57,301 bases of DNA from Rhodobacterales bacterium (GCA_017303485.1 JAFLCY010000011.1:1-57301); one strand, 5' to 3'; shown: positions 7,808 through 16,792, counted from the first letter of the stretch. Program-made: numbers and translations. The notes: generated by a model from the sequence alone, not told the origin.

Positions 7808-9892
7808 ATGGCTACGACGTCAACCAACGTGCGCGAACGTTCGCGCCCCATGACCGGGGAGGAGAGGAAAGTCATCCTCGCCTCGTCGGCAGGGACCATC
7901 TTCGAATGGTACGACTTCTATCTCTACGGCTCGCTCGCCGCGATCATCGGCGCGCAGTTCTTCACGCCGTTCCCGGAAGCCACGCGCAACATCTTCGCGC
8001 TCCTGGCCTTTGCGGCAGGCTTCCTTGTGCGCCCGTTCGGCGCGCTGGTCTTCGGCTCGCTCGGTGACCTGATCGGCCGGAAGTACACTTTCCTCATGAC
8101 CATCATGATCATGGGTCTGTCCACGTTCTGCGTGGGTCTTCTGCCGGGCTACCAGTCCTGGGGCATCGCGGCACCCGTCATCCTGATCGGGCTTCGCATG
8201 CTGCAGGGCCTGGCGCTTGGCGGTGAATACGGCGGCGCTGCGGTCTATGTGGCAGAACACGCCCCGGCGAACCAGCGCGGCTACTTCACCGCGTTCATCC
8301 AGACCACCGCGACGCTGGGGCTTCTCCTGTCGCTGGTGATCATCCTGATCTTCACTGCCTATGTGAACAACAACTACGACCCGGTTGCCCAGTTCAACCT
8401 GGACGGAACCCCGCTCCTCGACGCTAAGGGCGCGGCCGTGATGCTGGAACCCTGGAAGGCCTGGGGCTGGCGGATCCCGTTCCTCGGCTCGATCTTCCTC
8501 TTGCTGATCTCGCTCTACATCCGCCTGCAGATGAACGAATCCCCCGCCTTCAAGAAGATGAAGGAAGAAGGTTCGGCTTCGAAAGCGCCGCTGCGCGAGG
8601 CCTTCGGCCAGTGGAAGAACGCCAAGTTCGCCGTCATCGCGCTCTTGGGCCTTACTGCCGGTCAGGCCGTGGTGTGGTACTCGGGCCAGTTCTACGCCCT
8701 GTTCTTCCTGCAGTCGGTGATCAAGGTCGACAGCTTCAGCGCCAACGTCTTCGTGGCGGCCTCGCTGATCCTGGGCACCTACGGGTTCATCTACTTTGGC
8801 CGCCTGTCGGACCGTATCGGCCGTAAGCCGATCATCCTGGCCGGCTGCCTGATCGCGGCGATCACCTACTTCCCGGTGTTCAAGTTCCTGACCGCGACCG
8901 CGAACCCGATGCTGCATGCGGCGCAGCAGAATGAAGTCGTCGTGTCGGCTGACCCGGCGGACTGCTCGTTCCAGTTCAACCCGGTGGGCACCGCGAAGTT
9001 CACCAAGAGCTGCGACATCCTGAAGGCGCTGCTGCTCAAGTCCTCGGTCAACTCGTCCACTGTCGATGCGGCGGCGGGCAGCGTGGCCTCGGTCAAGATC
9101 GGCGATGCGGAAATCGCCTCCTATGACGGCGCGGCGAACACCGCTGCCATCGACGCGGCCAAGGCGGCACTGGAAACTGCCAAGGGTGGCATCGACGCAG
9201 CCCTGCTGACCGCGATGACCGACGCTGACAAGGCGCTGGGTGCGGCGAAGACGGCCGTGGCCGACGCCGACAAGGCGCTGAAAGCGGCGGCGGATGTCGC
9301 GGCCAAGGCCACTGCGCAGACCGCTCTCGACGCGGCCAATGCAGCGGTTCCGGCGGCCCAGTCGGCGGCTGACGCGGCCCGTGCGGCGGTTCCGGCCGAC
9401 GCGCTGGCCACCTACGACGCGGCTACTGCGGCGCTTGCGAAGGAGAACGGCGTCAAGGGTGCCTTCGAGAAGCAGGTGAACGACGCCCTTGCCGGGATCG
9501 GCTATCCGATCGTGGCGGCGGACAACACCACCATCGCGAAGGTCGGTTCGTTCGGCGATCTCTTCACCGGGCAGAACATCACCATCATCCTGATCCTGAC
9601 CTACCTCATCGTCCTGGTGACGATGGTCTACGGCCCGATCGCCGCGATGCTGGTGGAGCTTTTCCCGACGCGGATCCGCTACTCGGGACTGTCGCTGCCC
9701 TACCACATCGGCAACGGCTGGTTCGGGGGCCTTCTGCCCGCAACCGCGCTGGCGATCTCGGCCCAGGCTGGCAACATCTACTCGGGCCTGTGGTACGCGA
9801 TCGTGGTGGCCGTCATGACGGTGATCATCGGCACGATCTTTGTCCCGAACGGGACGCACAAGAAGGACATCTTCGCCGACGACGGTCGGTAA
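7808..9892 (+). CDS. MHS-family MFS transporter with large alanine-rich extracytoplasmic insertion
   Basis: 694 aa, against roughly 430-550 for the metabolite:H+ symporter (MHS) family. MHS features are clear: AGTIFEWYDFYLYGSLAA at the first helix, FGSLGDLIGRKYTF between helices 2 and 3, and LRMLQGLALGGEYGGAAVYV. The core resumes at about residue 587 with the last helices and LVELFPTRIRYSGLSLPYH. Between them, residues ~366-587 are an insertion: a segment with two cysteines (ADPADCSF and TKSCDILK) followed by about 100 residues of Ala/Asp/Lys-rich repeat likely to form a coiled coil. By position it should face the periplasm. Some MHS proteins near acs carry a shorter Cys-containing loop; this one is expanded. 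Likely substrate, from context, is an organic acid. The ribosome site AAGGAG is 7 bases before the ATG. Confidence 0.85.
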   Translation: MATTSTNVRERSRPMTGEERKVILASSAGTIFEWYDFYLYGSLAAIIGAQFFTPFPEATRNIFALLAFAAGFLVRPFGALVFGSLGDLIGRKYTFLMTIMIMGLSTFCVGLLPGYQSWGIAAPVILIGLRMLQGLALGGEYGGAAVYVAEHAPANQRGYFTAFIQTTATLGLLLSLVIILIFTAYVNNNYDPVAQFNLDGTPLLDAKGAAVMLEPWKAWGWRIPFLGSIFLLLISLYIRLQMNESPAFKKMKEEGSASKAPLREAFGQWKNAKFAVIALLGLTAGQAVVWYSGQFYALFFLQSVIKVDSFSANVFVAASLILGTYGFIYFGRLSDRIGRKPIILAGCLIAAITYFPVFKFLTATANPMLHAAQQNEVVVSADPADCSFQFNPVGTAKFTKSCDILKALLLKSSVNSSTVDAAAGSVASVKIGDAEIASYDGAANTAAIDAAKAALETAKGGIDAALLTAMTDADKALGAAKTAVADADKALKAAADVAAKATAQTALDAANAAVPAAQSAADAARAAVPADALATYDAATAALAKENGVKGAFEKQVNDALAGIGYPIVAADNTTIAKVGSFGDLFTGQNITIILILTYLIVLVTMVYGPIAAMLVELFPTRIRYSGLSLPYHIGNGWFGGLLPATALAISAQAGNIYSGLWYAIVVAVMTVIIGTIFVPNGTHKKDIFADDGR

Positions 9893-9902
9893 GGGTCCTG
9901 GA

Positions 9903-9930
9903 CCGGGCCGGGGCGCAAGCCTCGGCCCGG
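9903..9930 (+). terminator. GC-rich hairpin after the MHS transporter
   Basis: CCGGGCCGGGGC and GCCTCGGCCCGG pair with one mismatch around a GCAA loop, 10 bases after the transporter stop. The downstream T tract is weak. Confidence 0.5.
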
Positions 9931-9978
9931 GCTTCTGCCTCCTGACAAGCCGATTGACGGTTTTTCTGGGCGCAGACT

Positions 9979-10009
9979 GGCGGGCCTCGCAAGGGCTCGC
10001 CGCTTTTTT
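9979..10009 (+). terminator. Rho-independent terminator
   Basis: GGCGGGCC and GGCTCGCC form an 8-bp stem (one G-T wobble) with a 7-base loop, followed by GC and six T residues. It sits just before the stop codon of the oppositely oriented small gene and would protect it from transcription coming from the transporter. Confidence 0.7.
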
Positions 10010-10011
10010 CG

Positions 10012-10278
10012 CTAGCCGCGCAGGCGCCGGATGATCATGGCAAGGGCAAGCACGATGCCAAGGATGATCAGGTTCGAGACGATCCCCGCCGCGATGGCCT
10101 GGGTCGGGCTGGCTGTGCCCTGCGTCACCGGCAGGATCACCGCGACGAAGACTACCCCCAAGGCCAGCGGGAGGACCGTGCCGGTGGCGGCCCGGGTGCG
10201 GACCATCGTGTACACCAGCGCGGCGATCAGGCCGATGCGAAGCGGGTCCAGAAGCTGCGACTGGATAAGATCAAGCAA
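10012..10278 (-). CDS. Small membrane protein, unknown function
   Basis: 88 aa with three predicted hydrophobic stretches (LRIGLIAALVYTMV, LPLALGVVFVAVILPV and IVSNLIILGIVLALAMII) and a basic C-terminus ending RRLRG. The TTG start at 10278 was chosen because GGAGG lies seven bases upstream on the minus strand; the nearby ATG is in another frame that stops after 18 residues. It is divergent from the response regulator gene. Function unknown. Confidence 0.6.
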   Translation of the reverse strand: MLDLIQSQLLDPLRIGLIAALVYTMVRTRAATGTVLPLALGVVFVAVILPVTQGTASPTQAIAAGIVSNLIILGIVLALAMIIRRLRG

Positions 10279-10353
10279 GACATGTCCTCCGTTTCGGCAT
10301 CCTTTCCCGATCCCGTCCGTCCGCACAACCCCCCGCCCGTTCCGGGGGTGCCG

Positions 10354-10743
10354 ATGATGCCGGAGGTGAGCCACCCCTCGCCTCGCATCCTGGTGGTCGA
10401 GGACGAGGACAACATCGCGATCGCCCTGGAATTTCTGATCACGCGGGAGGGCTATGGCCATGACCGGGTGGCTTCGGGGGCCGAGGCGCTGCCGCGCATC
10501 CGGGCGACGCGGCCTGATCTGGTGCTGCTGGACGTGATGTTGCCGGAAGTCTCGGGCTATGACATCTGCGCGGGCATCCGCACCGATCCGGCGCTGGCGG
10601 CAGTGAAGGTGCTGATGATGACCGCCCGCGGCTCGGCCCAGGAACGCAAGCGCGGGATCGAACTGGGGGCGGACGGGTTCATCTCCAAACCTTTCGAGCT
10701 GAAGGACCTGCGGGCCGAGGTGCGGCGGCTTCTGACGCCCTGA
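10354..10743 (+). CDS. Stand-alone response regulator receiver protein
   Basis: 129 aa, a single CheY-like receiver domain with no output domain. Visible residues: acidic pocket VVEDEDN near the N-terminus, phosphoacceptor Asp60 in LVLLDVMLPEVSG, the conserved Thr in MMTARGS, and Lys112 in ISKPFEL. A single-domain receiver acts by protein contact or phosphotransfer in the cytoplasm. No histidine kinase is adjacent, so the partner is unknown. The start at 10354 (preceded by GGGGGTG) is preferred to the ATG at 10282, which would add a Pro-rich leader unlike a receiver domain and would leave only three bases between divergent start codons. Confidence 0.85.
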   Translation: MMPEVSHPSPRILVVEDEDNIAIALEFLITREGYGHDRVASGAEALPRIRATRPDLVLLDVMLPEVSGYDICAGIRTDPALAAVKVLMMTARGSAQERKRGIELGADGFISKPFELKDLRAEVRRLLTP

Positions 10744-10750
10744 GCGGTCA

Positions 10751-10820
10751 CCTCCTCGCGCGACTTCGTCTTCTCGTCGGAGTGGTCCGCGAGCGAGGAG
10801 GGACGAAGTCAACGACGAGC
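10751..10820 (-). repeat. Convergent-junction hairpin repeat, copy A
   Basis: Inverted relative to copies B (14145-14211) and C (16657-16730). Read on the minus strand it begins GCTCGTCGTTGACTTCGTC and ends GACGAAGTCGCGCGAGGAGG; the two arms can pair imperfectly. It lies between the response regulator and truA and supplies truA's stop codon. Confidence 0.75.
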
Positions 10821-11594
10821 GTCTTGGGCGAAGGGATCGGAAGGATAGTCGACCCCCACCAGATACAGCCCCTGCGGCGGGCAGACCGGGCCGCAGGCGG
10901 CGCGGTCCTTAGCCTCCAGCGCGGAGCGGACGTCCTCGGGTGCCCAGGCCCCGGCGCCGACCCGCTCCAGCGTGCCGACGATGGAGCGGACCTGGTTGTG
11001 CAGGAAGCTGCGGGCGGCGAGGTCGAAGCGGTATTCCACGCCGCCGGGATAGGGGCGTTCGGCAATGTCGATCCGGTCGAGGGTCTTCACCGGGCTTTTC
11101 GCCTGACAGAGGGTTGAGCGGAAGGTGGTGAAGTCGTGGCTTCCGATCAGTTCTGCCGCGCCCGCCCGCATCGCCTGAACATCCAGCGGGTTCAGCACCT
11201 GCCAGACCAGGCCCTTGTCATGGGTGACGGGCGCACGGCGGACGACAAGGCGGAAGGTATAGCGCCGCCCGATGGCCGAGAAGCGGGCGTGGAAGTCGTC
11301 CGGCACGCGGGCGCAGGCAAGGATCGCCACCGGGTCGGGACGGAGGTGGGCGTTCAGCGCCGAGGCCAGTTTGAACGGCTCCCAGTCGCGGCTCAGGTCG
11401 GCGTGGGCCACCTGTGCGGTGGCGTGAACCCCGGCGTCGGTGCGCCCGGCGGCGGCGATGGTATGGGGGCCGGGTTCCAGCTTTTCCAGCGCGCGTTCGA
11501 CGGCGCCTTGCACCGAGGGCAAGCCCTGCGCCTGCCGCTGCCAGCCCGCGAAGGGGCCGCCGTGATATTCGATCTGCAGGGCATAGCGGGACAT
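10809..11594 (-). CDS. truA: tRNA pseudouridine(38-40) synthase
   Basis: 261 aa. Converts uridines 38-40 in the tRNA anticodon arm to pseudouridine. The catalytic motif [16 protein letters not shown] holds Asp53; later TruA signatures are [25 protein letters not shown] and [21 protein letters not shown] (shown here only in part as landmarks). The start at 11594 gives the usual N-terminus [20 protein letters not shown]; an upstream in-frame ATG adds 14 atypical residues. The last residues (DARR) and the stop codon fall inside hairpin repeat copy A, so the repeat appears to have replaced or extended the natural end of the gene. Confidence 0.95.
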   Translation of the reverse strand: MSRYALQIEYHGGPFAGWQRQAQGLPSVQGAVERALEKLEPGPHTIAAAGRTDAGVHATAQVAHADLSRDWEPFKLASALNAHLRPDPVAILACARVPDDFHARFSAIGRRYTFRLVVRRAPVTHDKGLVWQVLNPLDVQAMRAGAAELIGSHDFTTFRSTLCQAKSPVKTLDRIDIAERPYPGGVEYRFDLAARSFLHNQVRSIVGTLERVGAGAWAPEDVRSALEAKDRAACGPVCPPQGLYLVGVDYPSDPFAQDARR

Positions 11595-11746
11595 GGAGTG
11601 ATCCCTATACCGGACGGCTGGCCTTGTGAATGCCACCCTGAGCCTCCCCGCGCCGACAGGACAATGCCGCCGATCCTGCTACCCCGCCTTCCATTCCCGC
11701 CCCGCCCTGCCTATCTTGGATCGGCAAGGCAGAAGGGGCGGCGTGG

Positions 11747-13159
11747 GTGTTCTCCGGGCTGACGGACGGAATTTCCCGGGGGATCGAGGGGGCGGGGGCA
11801 TCGCTTTCCGAGACCCTGTTCGATACCACGCTGCGCCTAGGCGTGACGGGCCTCTCGCGCGCCGGGAAGACCGTCTTCATCACGGCCCTTGTTGCCAACC
11901 TCCTGAACCGGGGCCGGATGCCGCAACTAAAGGCGCAGGCGCAGGGGCGCATCCAGGCGGTCTACCTGCAACCCCAGCCTGACCTGACGCTGCCCCGCTT
12001 CGACTATGAGGCCCATCTCGCCGCGCTGACCGGTGACAGCCCGCGCTGGCCCGCCTCGACCCGGGCGATCAGCGAGCTTCGCCTGTCGTTCCGGGTGCAG
12101 CCTGCGGGGCTGTTCTCCGGGTGGCGGGGGCCGCACACCCTGCATCTCGACATCGTCGATTATCCCGGCGAATGGCTTCTTGATCTGGCACTTCTCGATC
12201 AAAGCTATGACCAGTGGTCCGAGGCGACGCTGGCCCGGCTGGAAAAGCGCCCGGAGGCAGCGGCCTATCTTGCGTTGGCGCGGGCCGAGGATGGCGCGTT
12301 GCGGCTGGAGGAGGGCAAGGCCCGGCAGCTGGCCGAGGCCTTCACCGCCTATCTGACCGCCGCCCGCGATCTTGGCCGGGTCGACGTGACGCCGGGCCGG
12401 TTCCTGTTGCCCGGCGATCTGGCCGGGTCGCCGGTGCTGACCTTTGCTCCGCTGCCAAAGCCTGCCCTGACCCCGCGAGCGAGCCTCTGGCGCGAGATGG
12501 AGCGGCGCTACGATGCCTACAAGTCACGCGTCGTGCGGCCTTTCTTCCAGGACCATTTCGCCAAGCTGGACCGGCAGGTGGTGCTGATGGACGTGCTGGG
12601 CGCGATCCATCAGGGGCCGCGCGCGGTGGAAGACCTGCGGCGGACGATGGCGGAGGTGCTGGCGGCCTTCCGTCCGGGGCGGAATTCGTGGCTGTCATCG
12701 CTGTTCGGATCGCATCGGGTGGAGCGTATCCTGTTCGCTGCGACCAAGGCCGATCATCTGCACCATGAGCAGCATCCCGCGCTGACCGCGATCACTGCGG
12801 CCTTGCTGGCCGAGGCAAAGGCGCGGGCGGATTTTCATGGCGCGCGGACCGAGGCGATGTCGCTGGCCAGCCTGCGGGCGACGGTCGAGGAGGTGGTGAC
12901 ACGGGATGGAGCGGAGGTTCCGGCGGTGCGGGGGACTCTGCTGGCGACGGGGAAGCCCGCGCTGATGTATCCCGGCGCGCTGCCCTCGGACCCGGCACGG
13001 CTGTTGTCCCCCGCGCGCGAGGGGGCGGAAGCCTGGCTGGACGCGGATTACCACCTCATGACCTTCGCCCCGGCGCGGCTGATGTTGCGCCCCGGCGAGG
13101 GGCCACCGCATATCCGGCTGGACCGGGCGGTGGAATTCCTGATCGGAGACCAGCTGTGA
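11747..13159 (+). CDS. ycjX: YcjX-family P-loop GTPase-like protein (DUF463)
   Basis: 470 aa. The P-loop is GLSRAGKT at residues 35-42, the family's hallmark; DIVDYPGEWLLDL matches the switch-like segment and FAATKADHLHH resembles the nucleotide-specificity motif. YcjX proteins are stress-induced (phage-shock regulon in E. coli) and probably bind GTP. The start used is GTG at 11747, just upstream of the family-like MFSGLTDGISRGIEGAG. It overlaps ycjF by GTGA, so the pair is translationally coupled, the same pairing as in E. coli. Confidence 0.9.
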   Translation: MFSGLTDGISRGIEGAGASLSETLFDTTLRLGVTGLSRAGKTVFITALVANLLNRGRMPQLKAQAQGRIQAVYLQPQPDLTLPRFDYEAHLAALTGDSPRWPASTRAISELRLSFRVQPAGLFSGWRGPHTLHLDIVDYPGEWLLDLALLDQSYDQWSEATLARLEKRPEAAAYLALARAEDGALRLEEGKARQLAEAFTAYLTAARDLGRVDVTPGRFLLPGDLAGSPVLTFAPLPKPALTPRASLWREMERRYDAYKSRVVRPFFQDHFAKLDRQVVLMDVLGAIHQGPRAVEDLRRTMAEVLAAFRPGRNSWLSSLFGSHRVERILFAATKADHLHHEQHPALTAITAALLAEAKARADFHGARTEAMSLASLRATVEEVVTRDGAEVPAVRGTLLATGKPALMYPGALPSDPARLLSPAREGAEAWLDADYHLMTFAPARLMLRPGEGPPHIRLDRAVEFLIGDQL

Positions 13160-14139
13160 GCCGCCCGCCGAAGCCTTTCCTGGAAGAGATGGACGAGGCC
13201 GTCGATCCCGCGGCCGCGCCGCCAGTGCCGGACGCGCTGCCCGAGGGGCAGGCGATGCAGGCGGTTGCGGCGCTTGCGCAGGCAAGGGGGTCAGGGCTGA
13301 CCCGGTTTGCCTTTTGGGCTTTCGGGGCGCTGTTCAGCTTTGCCCTGTCTGTCGCGACCTATGATTTCGTGACCGGGCTTCTAGCGCGGAATGTGGTGCT
13401 GGGCTGGGTGGCCATGGTGCTGGTCGTGGTGGCCGTGCTTGCAGGGCTGTTTCTTGCCCTGCGCGAATGGGGGGCTTTCCTGCGGCTGAAACGGCTGGAC
13501 GGGTTGCGGGGGCGGGCGATCGAGGCGCGGACGCTGGCCGACCTGAAGGAGGCGCGGCGGGTGGTTGCCGGGCTGACCGGCCTGTATGCCGCGCGCGGCG
13601 ATACCGCCTGGGGCCGGGCCCGGCTTGCGGACCGGGAGGGTGAGGTGATGGATGCCGACGCCCTGCTGGCGCTGGCCGAGCGGGAGTTGCTGACCACGCT
13701 GGACGCCGAGGCGCGTCTGGTGATCGAGGGCGCGGCGCGGCAGGTGGCGACGGTGACGGCGCTGGTGCCATTGGCGCTGGCCGATGTGGCGACGGCGGCG
13801 GTGGCGAACCTGCGGATGATCCGGCGGATTGCGGAAATCTACGGCGGGCGCTCAGGGAGTTTCGGGAGCCTGCGCCTGCTGCGCCGGGTCTTCGGCTCGC
13901 TGCTGGCGGCGGGGGCCCTGGCCTTGACCGATGACATGATCGGCTCGGTCGCCGGGGGCGGGGTGCTGTCGAAGCTTTCCCGACGCTTCGGCGAGGGGGT
14001 GGTCAACGGCGCGTTGACAGCGCGGGTGGGGGTGGCGGCGATGGAGCTGTGCCGCCCGCTGCCCTTTGTGGCACTGGAACGGCCCGCGGTATCGTCGCTG
14101 GTCAGCCGGGCGCTGACCGGGCTGATGTCGCGCGGGTAG
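13156..14139 (+). CDS. ycjF: YcjF-family inner-membrane protein (DUF697/TIGR01620)
   Basis: 327 aa. An acidic, Pro-rich cytoplasmic N-terminus (~60 residues) precedes two transmembrane helices (FAFWAFGALFSFALSVA and WVAMVLVVVAVLAGLFLAL), followed by a DUF697 region with LVPLALADVATAAVANLRMI and LLRRVFGSLLAAGALALTDD. The GTG start overlaps the ycjX TGA. Function in envelope stress is inferred from the E. coli pair. Hairpin repeat copy B follows the stop by 5 bases. Confidence 0.88.
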   Translation: MSRPPKPFLEEMDEAVDPAAAPPVPDALPEGQAMQAVAALAQARGSGLTRFAFWAFGALFSFALSVATYDFVTGLLARNVVLGWVAMVLVVVAVLAGLFLALREWGAFLRLKRLDGLRGRAIEARTLADLKEARRVVAGLTGLYAARGDTAWGRARLADREGEVMDADALLALAERELLTTLDAEARLVIEGAARQVATVTALVPLALADVATAAVANLRMIRRIAEIYGGRSGSFGSLRLLRRVFGSLLAAGALALTDDMIGSVAGGGVLSKLSRRFGEGVVNGALTARVGVAAMELCRPLPFVALERPAVSSLVSRALTGLMSRG

Positions 14140-14144
14140 GGGAT

Positions 14145-14211
14145 GCTCGTCGTTGACTTTGTCACTCCTCGCGCGGGTCATCCGACGAGGAGACGAAGTC
14201 GAACGAGGAGG
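14145..14211 (+). repeat. Convergent-junction hairpin repeat, copy B
   Basis: Begins GCTCGTCGTTGACTTTGTC and ends GACGAAGTCGAACGAGGAGG with a variable centre. It is between the 3' ends of ycjF and the DUF2332 gene, and is the same element as copies A and C. Confidence 0.8.
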
Positions 14212-14216
14212 GGCGG

Positions 14217-15230
14217 TCAGGGGGCCTGCCAGTCCACCCAGCGGCCGTGGAAGTCGGCGCGGCCGAGGGGGATGGTTTCCCCGCCGGGCCAGAGGGTCAG
14301 GGTCAGCGCCGCGCCGCGTTTCGCGCCATCGGCTTCCATCGACAGGCGGGCAATGGGTGCACGGCGGCCCGCCCGCTCCATCGCGGCAAGGGCGCGGGCC
14401 TGCGTGGCGGGCGGGAAGTATTGCCAGGCGACGGTGTGAAAGACGAGGTGCAGGCTGTCCGGTTGCGGAACCTGCAGCCGGGTCTCCAGCCAGGTGGCGG
14501 CATCGCCCCGGTCGACCGGGCGGAGGAAACGTTGTGCCAGATCGAGCGCGGACCGGGTGCGGGCGATGCGTTCGGGCTGGTCGGACCAGAGGTAGGCGAG
14601 AAGGCGCAGGCGATCCTTGTCGGGGTCGAGCGGGTTCAGGTCCACTCCCCGGCGGTCGATGATCCGGGGCCGGGCCGCGGGTGGCAGGGGGCCGGACCAG
14701 TCGGGCGCGAGGGTCAGGACAGGGTCGGCGGGGCCGAAGGTCTGGCCCTGCACGGCCAGAGCGTAGTGGTCCCAGAGCAGGTTGAGCCCCGCGCTGGCAC
14801 CGAGTTCGGAGACAACGAGCGGCAGGCCGAAGCGGGCGGTCAGCCACTGCGCGGCCGCAATGACGACGGCGGAGCGGCGGACTTCGTTGGTCTGCGGAGG
14901 CGAGGTGAGCCAGTCGAGCAGGAAATCGGGGTGGCGACGAAGTGCCTCAAGGGCGGCTGCGGTCGGGTCGGTATCGGGCCGGGCGTAGACGGCGGCAAGG
15001 CCTGGCTCCTGCCCCGTCAGTACCAGCGCGTGCAACCCGCCCGCGAGGCGGAGGGGAACCGATTCGGCGCTGGACGAGGGGTCGCCCGACCAGCCAAGCA
15101 CGCGGTCCGATACCGGATCGCCCTGGGCGAGCCTGTCGGCGAGCCCTGCCATCAGCCGGTGCATGAGCGGCGAGCCGAGGGCGGCGCAGGCGACGGCCTG
15201 GTCGCGGAAGGCTTGCCGGACGGCGCTCAC
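14217..15230 (-). CDS. DUF2332 family protein
   Basis: 337 aa, soluble, of the DUF2332 family widespread in Rhodobacteraceae and actinobacteria. Landmarks: [33 protein letters not shown] (a methyltransferase-like glycine loop), [11 protein letters not shown], and [20 protein letters not shown]. The ELGASAGLN segment suggests a Rossmann-like methyltransferase fold, but no reaction is known. The GTG start overlaps the TGA of pth by four bases (GTGA), so it is translated together with pth. Confidence 0.85.
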   Translation of the reverse strand: MSAVRQAFRDQAVACAALGSPLMHRLMAGLADRLAQGDPVSDRVLGWSGDPSSSAESVPLRLAGGLHALVLTGQEPGLAAVYARPDTDPTAAALEALRRHPDFLLDWLTSPPQTNEVRRSAVVIAAAQWLTARFGLPLVVSELGASAGLNLLWDHYALAVQGQTFGPADPVLTLAPDWSGPLPPAARPRIIDRRGVDLNPLDPDKDRLRLLAYLWSDQPERIARTRSALDLAQRFLRPVDRGDAATWLETRLQVPQPDSLHLVFHTVAWQYFPPATQARALAAMERAGRRAPIARLSMEADGAKRGAALTLTLWPGGETIPLGRADFHGRWVDWQAP

Positions 15231-15901
15231 CGGAACCTGTCCAAGAGCTTCTGCATCGGGCTGCGGGTGTCTTCCTCGGGCTTTGCGGCAGGGAGCGGAG
15301 CCTCGGGTTTTTCCTTCGTCGTCGAGGATCGCGGCGGCGCAGTCCGCAGGGCGACGGCGTTCATGAACTTCTGGGCCTCGCCCGCGGCAAGCGCCTCGGC
15401 CCCGTCCGAGATGCCGCGGAGGAGGTCTTCCAGCCAGTCGGCATCGGCTTTGGCGAAGTCGTGCAGGACATAAGGCGCCACCGCATCCTTATGGCCGGGA
15501 TGGCCGATGCCCAGGCGGACGCGGGCGTAGTCGTCGCCCAAGTGGCCGTGGATCGAGCGGAGGCCGTTGTGCCCGGCATGGCCGCCGCCCTGTTTCAGGC
15601 GCAGCTTGCCGGGGGCGAGGTCAAGCTCGTCATGGAAGACGGTCAGGTCGGCCATGGGCAGTTTCCAGAAGGCGACGGCGGCCTGCACGGATTGGCCGGA
15701 AAGGTTCATGAAGGTCTCGGGCTTCAGGAGCGCGACCTTCTCGGTGCCGAGGCGGCCTTCCGTGATCAGGCCCTGGAACGCCTTGCGCCAGGGGGAGAAG
15801 CCGTGATCAGCAGCGATGCGGTCCATGGCCATGAAGCCGATGTTGTGCCGGTTGCCCGCATATTTCGCGCCGGGATTGCCGAGGCCGACCCAGAGTTTCA
15901 C
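15227..15901 (-). CDS. pth: Peptidyl-tRNA hydrolase
   Basis: 224 aa. Releases peptide from prematurely dissociated peptidyl-tRNA. Catalytic His19 lies in NRHNIGF, with Asn66 in FMNLSG, Asp91 in FHDELDL and Asn112 in GGHAGHNGL. Residues beyond ~185 are a charged, Pro/Lys-rich tail ending [11 protein letters not shown], longer than the E. coli enzyme and typical of alphaproteobacterial Pth. rplY lies upstream on the same strand (a common pairing), separated here by a reversed FkbM gene. Confidence 0.96.
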   Translation of the reverse strand: MKLWVGLGNPGAKYAGNRHNIGFMAMDRIAADHGFSPWRKAFQGLITEGRLGTEKVALLKPETFMNLSGQSVQAAVAFWKLPMADLTVFHDELDLAPGKLRLKQGGGHAGHNGLRSIHGHLGDDYARVRLGIGHPGHKDAVAPYVLHDFAKADADWLEDLLRGISDGAEALAAGEAQKFMNAVALRTAPPRSSTTKEKPEAPLPAAKPEEDTRSPMQKLLDRFR

Positions 15902-15974
15902 CTTTGCTCTCCCGCTTGCCGCGACGGGTGGGATATAGCTGCCTCAGCGGTTTGAGACAACCAAGCGGGACGAG

Positions 15975-16640
15975 ATGCGCAGCTTCACCCTTCGCGGCCT
16001 GACGCTTTCCCTGCCGGAGGCGGCGCTGAAGGGCAATCTTGAACGGGCGCTGGCCTCGGGCCGTTACGAGAACCACGAGGCCGATGCGTTGCTGCTGCAC
16101 TTGCGGCCGGGCGACCGTTTGCTGGATCTGGGTGCAGGGCTGGGCTTCATCTGTGCGCTGGGGGCGAGGCTGCTGGGGGAGGAGGCCGTCGCAGGCGTCG
16201 AGGCGGGGCCAGAGACGGCGAAACTGGCGCGGAAGAACCTGGCGGCGAACGGCTTTCCGGGCGTCAAGATCGTCCGAGGCGCGGTGGTCGGTGCGGGCGA
16301 GGGCGAGGTGGAGTTCGGCCAGCGTCCGGCCTTCTGGGCGAGCGGGTTGCAGGGGCCGGAGGGCTGGCCGGAGAATGCTGAGGTGATCCGGGTTCCCGCA
16401 CGGCCGATCGGCAAGCTGCTTGCCCGCTTCGCGCCCACGGTGATCTCATGCGACATCGAGGGGGGCGAGCAGGAGGTGCTGATGCAGCCCTTGCCCGGCG
16501 TGCGGCTGGTGGTGGTCGAGACGCATCCGCTGGTCTATGGGCCGGAGGGGGTGGAACGGATCGGTGCGGCGCTGGCGGCGGAGGGGTTCGTCATGGCCGG
16601 GGGGGCGAGGAAGGACACGCTTGTCTTTCGCCGTGACTGA
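15975..16640 (+). CDS. FkbM-family SAM-dependent methyltransferase
   Basis: 221 aa. The SAM-binding motif LLDLGAGLGF spans residues 49-58; GVEAGPETAKLARKNL gives the acidic ribose-binding strand, and ISCDIEGGEQEVL (about residue 150) is the FkbM-type motif IV. FkbM methyltransferases usually methylate hydroxyls of sugars or secondary metabolites; the acceptor is unknown. It is inserted in the opposite orientation between pth and rplY. Confidence 0.85.
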   Translation: MRSFTLRGLTLSLPEAALKGNLERALASGRYENHEADALLLHLRPGDRLLDLGAGLGFICALGARLLGEEAVAGVEAGPETAKLARKNLAANGFPGVKIVRGAVVGAGEGEVEFGQRPAFWASGLQGPEGWPENAEVIRVPARPIGKLLARFAPTVISCDIEGGEQEVLMQPLPGVRLVVVETHPLVYGPEGVERIGAALAAEGFVMAGGARKDTLVFRRD

Positions 16641-16656
16641 CAAGCCCACCACGATG

Positions 16657-16730
16657 GCTCGTCGATGACTTCGTCACTCCTCGCGGAGCGGGACCGGGTG
16701 ACGACGAGGAGACGAAGTCGAACGAGGAGG
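16657..16730 (+). repeat. Convergent-junction hairpin repeat, copy C
   Basis: Begins GCTCGTCGATGACTTCGTC and ends GACGAAGTCGAACGAGGAGG. It is between the 3' ends of the FkbM gene and rplY and is the third copy of the element. Confidence 0.8.
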
Positions 16731-16747
16731 CCGCAAGGAAATGCAAA

Positions 16748-16769
16748 CGGGGGACCGAAAGGCCCCCCG
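16748..16769 (-). terminator. Terminator hairpin of rplY
   Basis: CGGGGGACC and GGCCCCCCG pair with one mismatch around a GAAA loop. On the minus strand it is followed by TTTGCATTT, and it starts 24 bases past the rplY stop. Confidence 0.6.
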
Positions 16770-16792
16770 CGCGATCTGCAAAGGCAGGCCGA

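Noticed and set aside
9127-9440. Ala-rich repeats in the MHS gene considered as a DNA tandem repeat
   Set aside because: The repetition is at amino-acid composition level; no exact DNA unit recurs, so it is better described as a protein low-complexity/coiled-coil region.
7820-9859. 679-residue minus frame opposite the MHS transporter
   Set aside because: Asp/Arg-rich shadow frame; the transporter on the plus strand is unmistakable.
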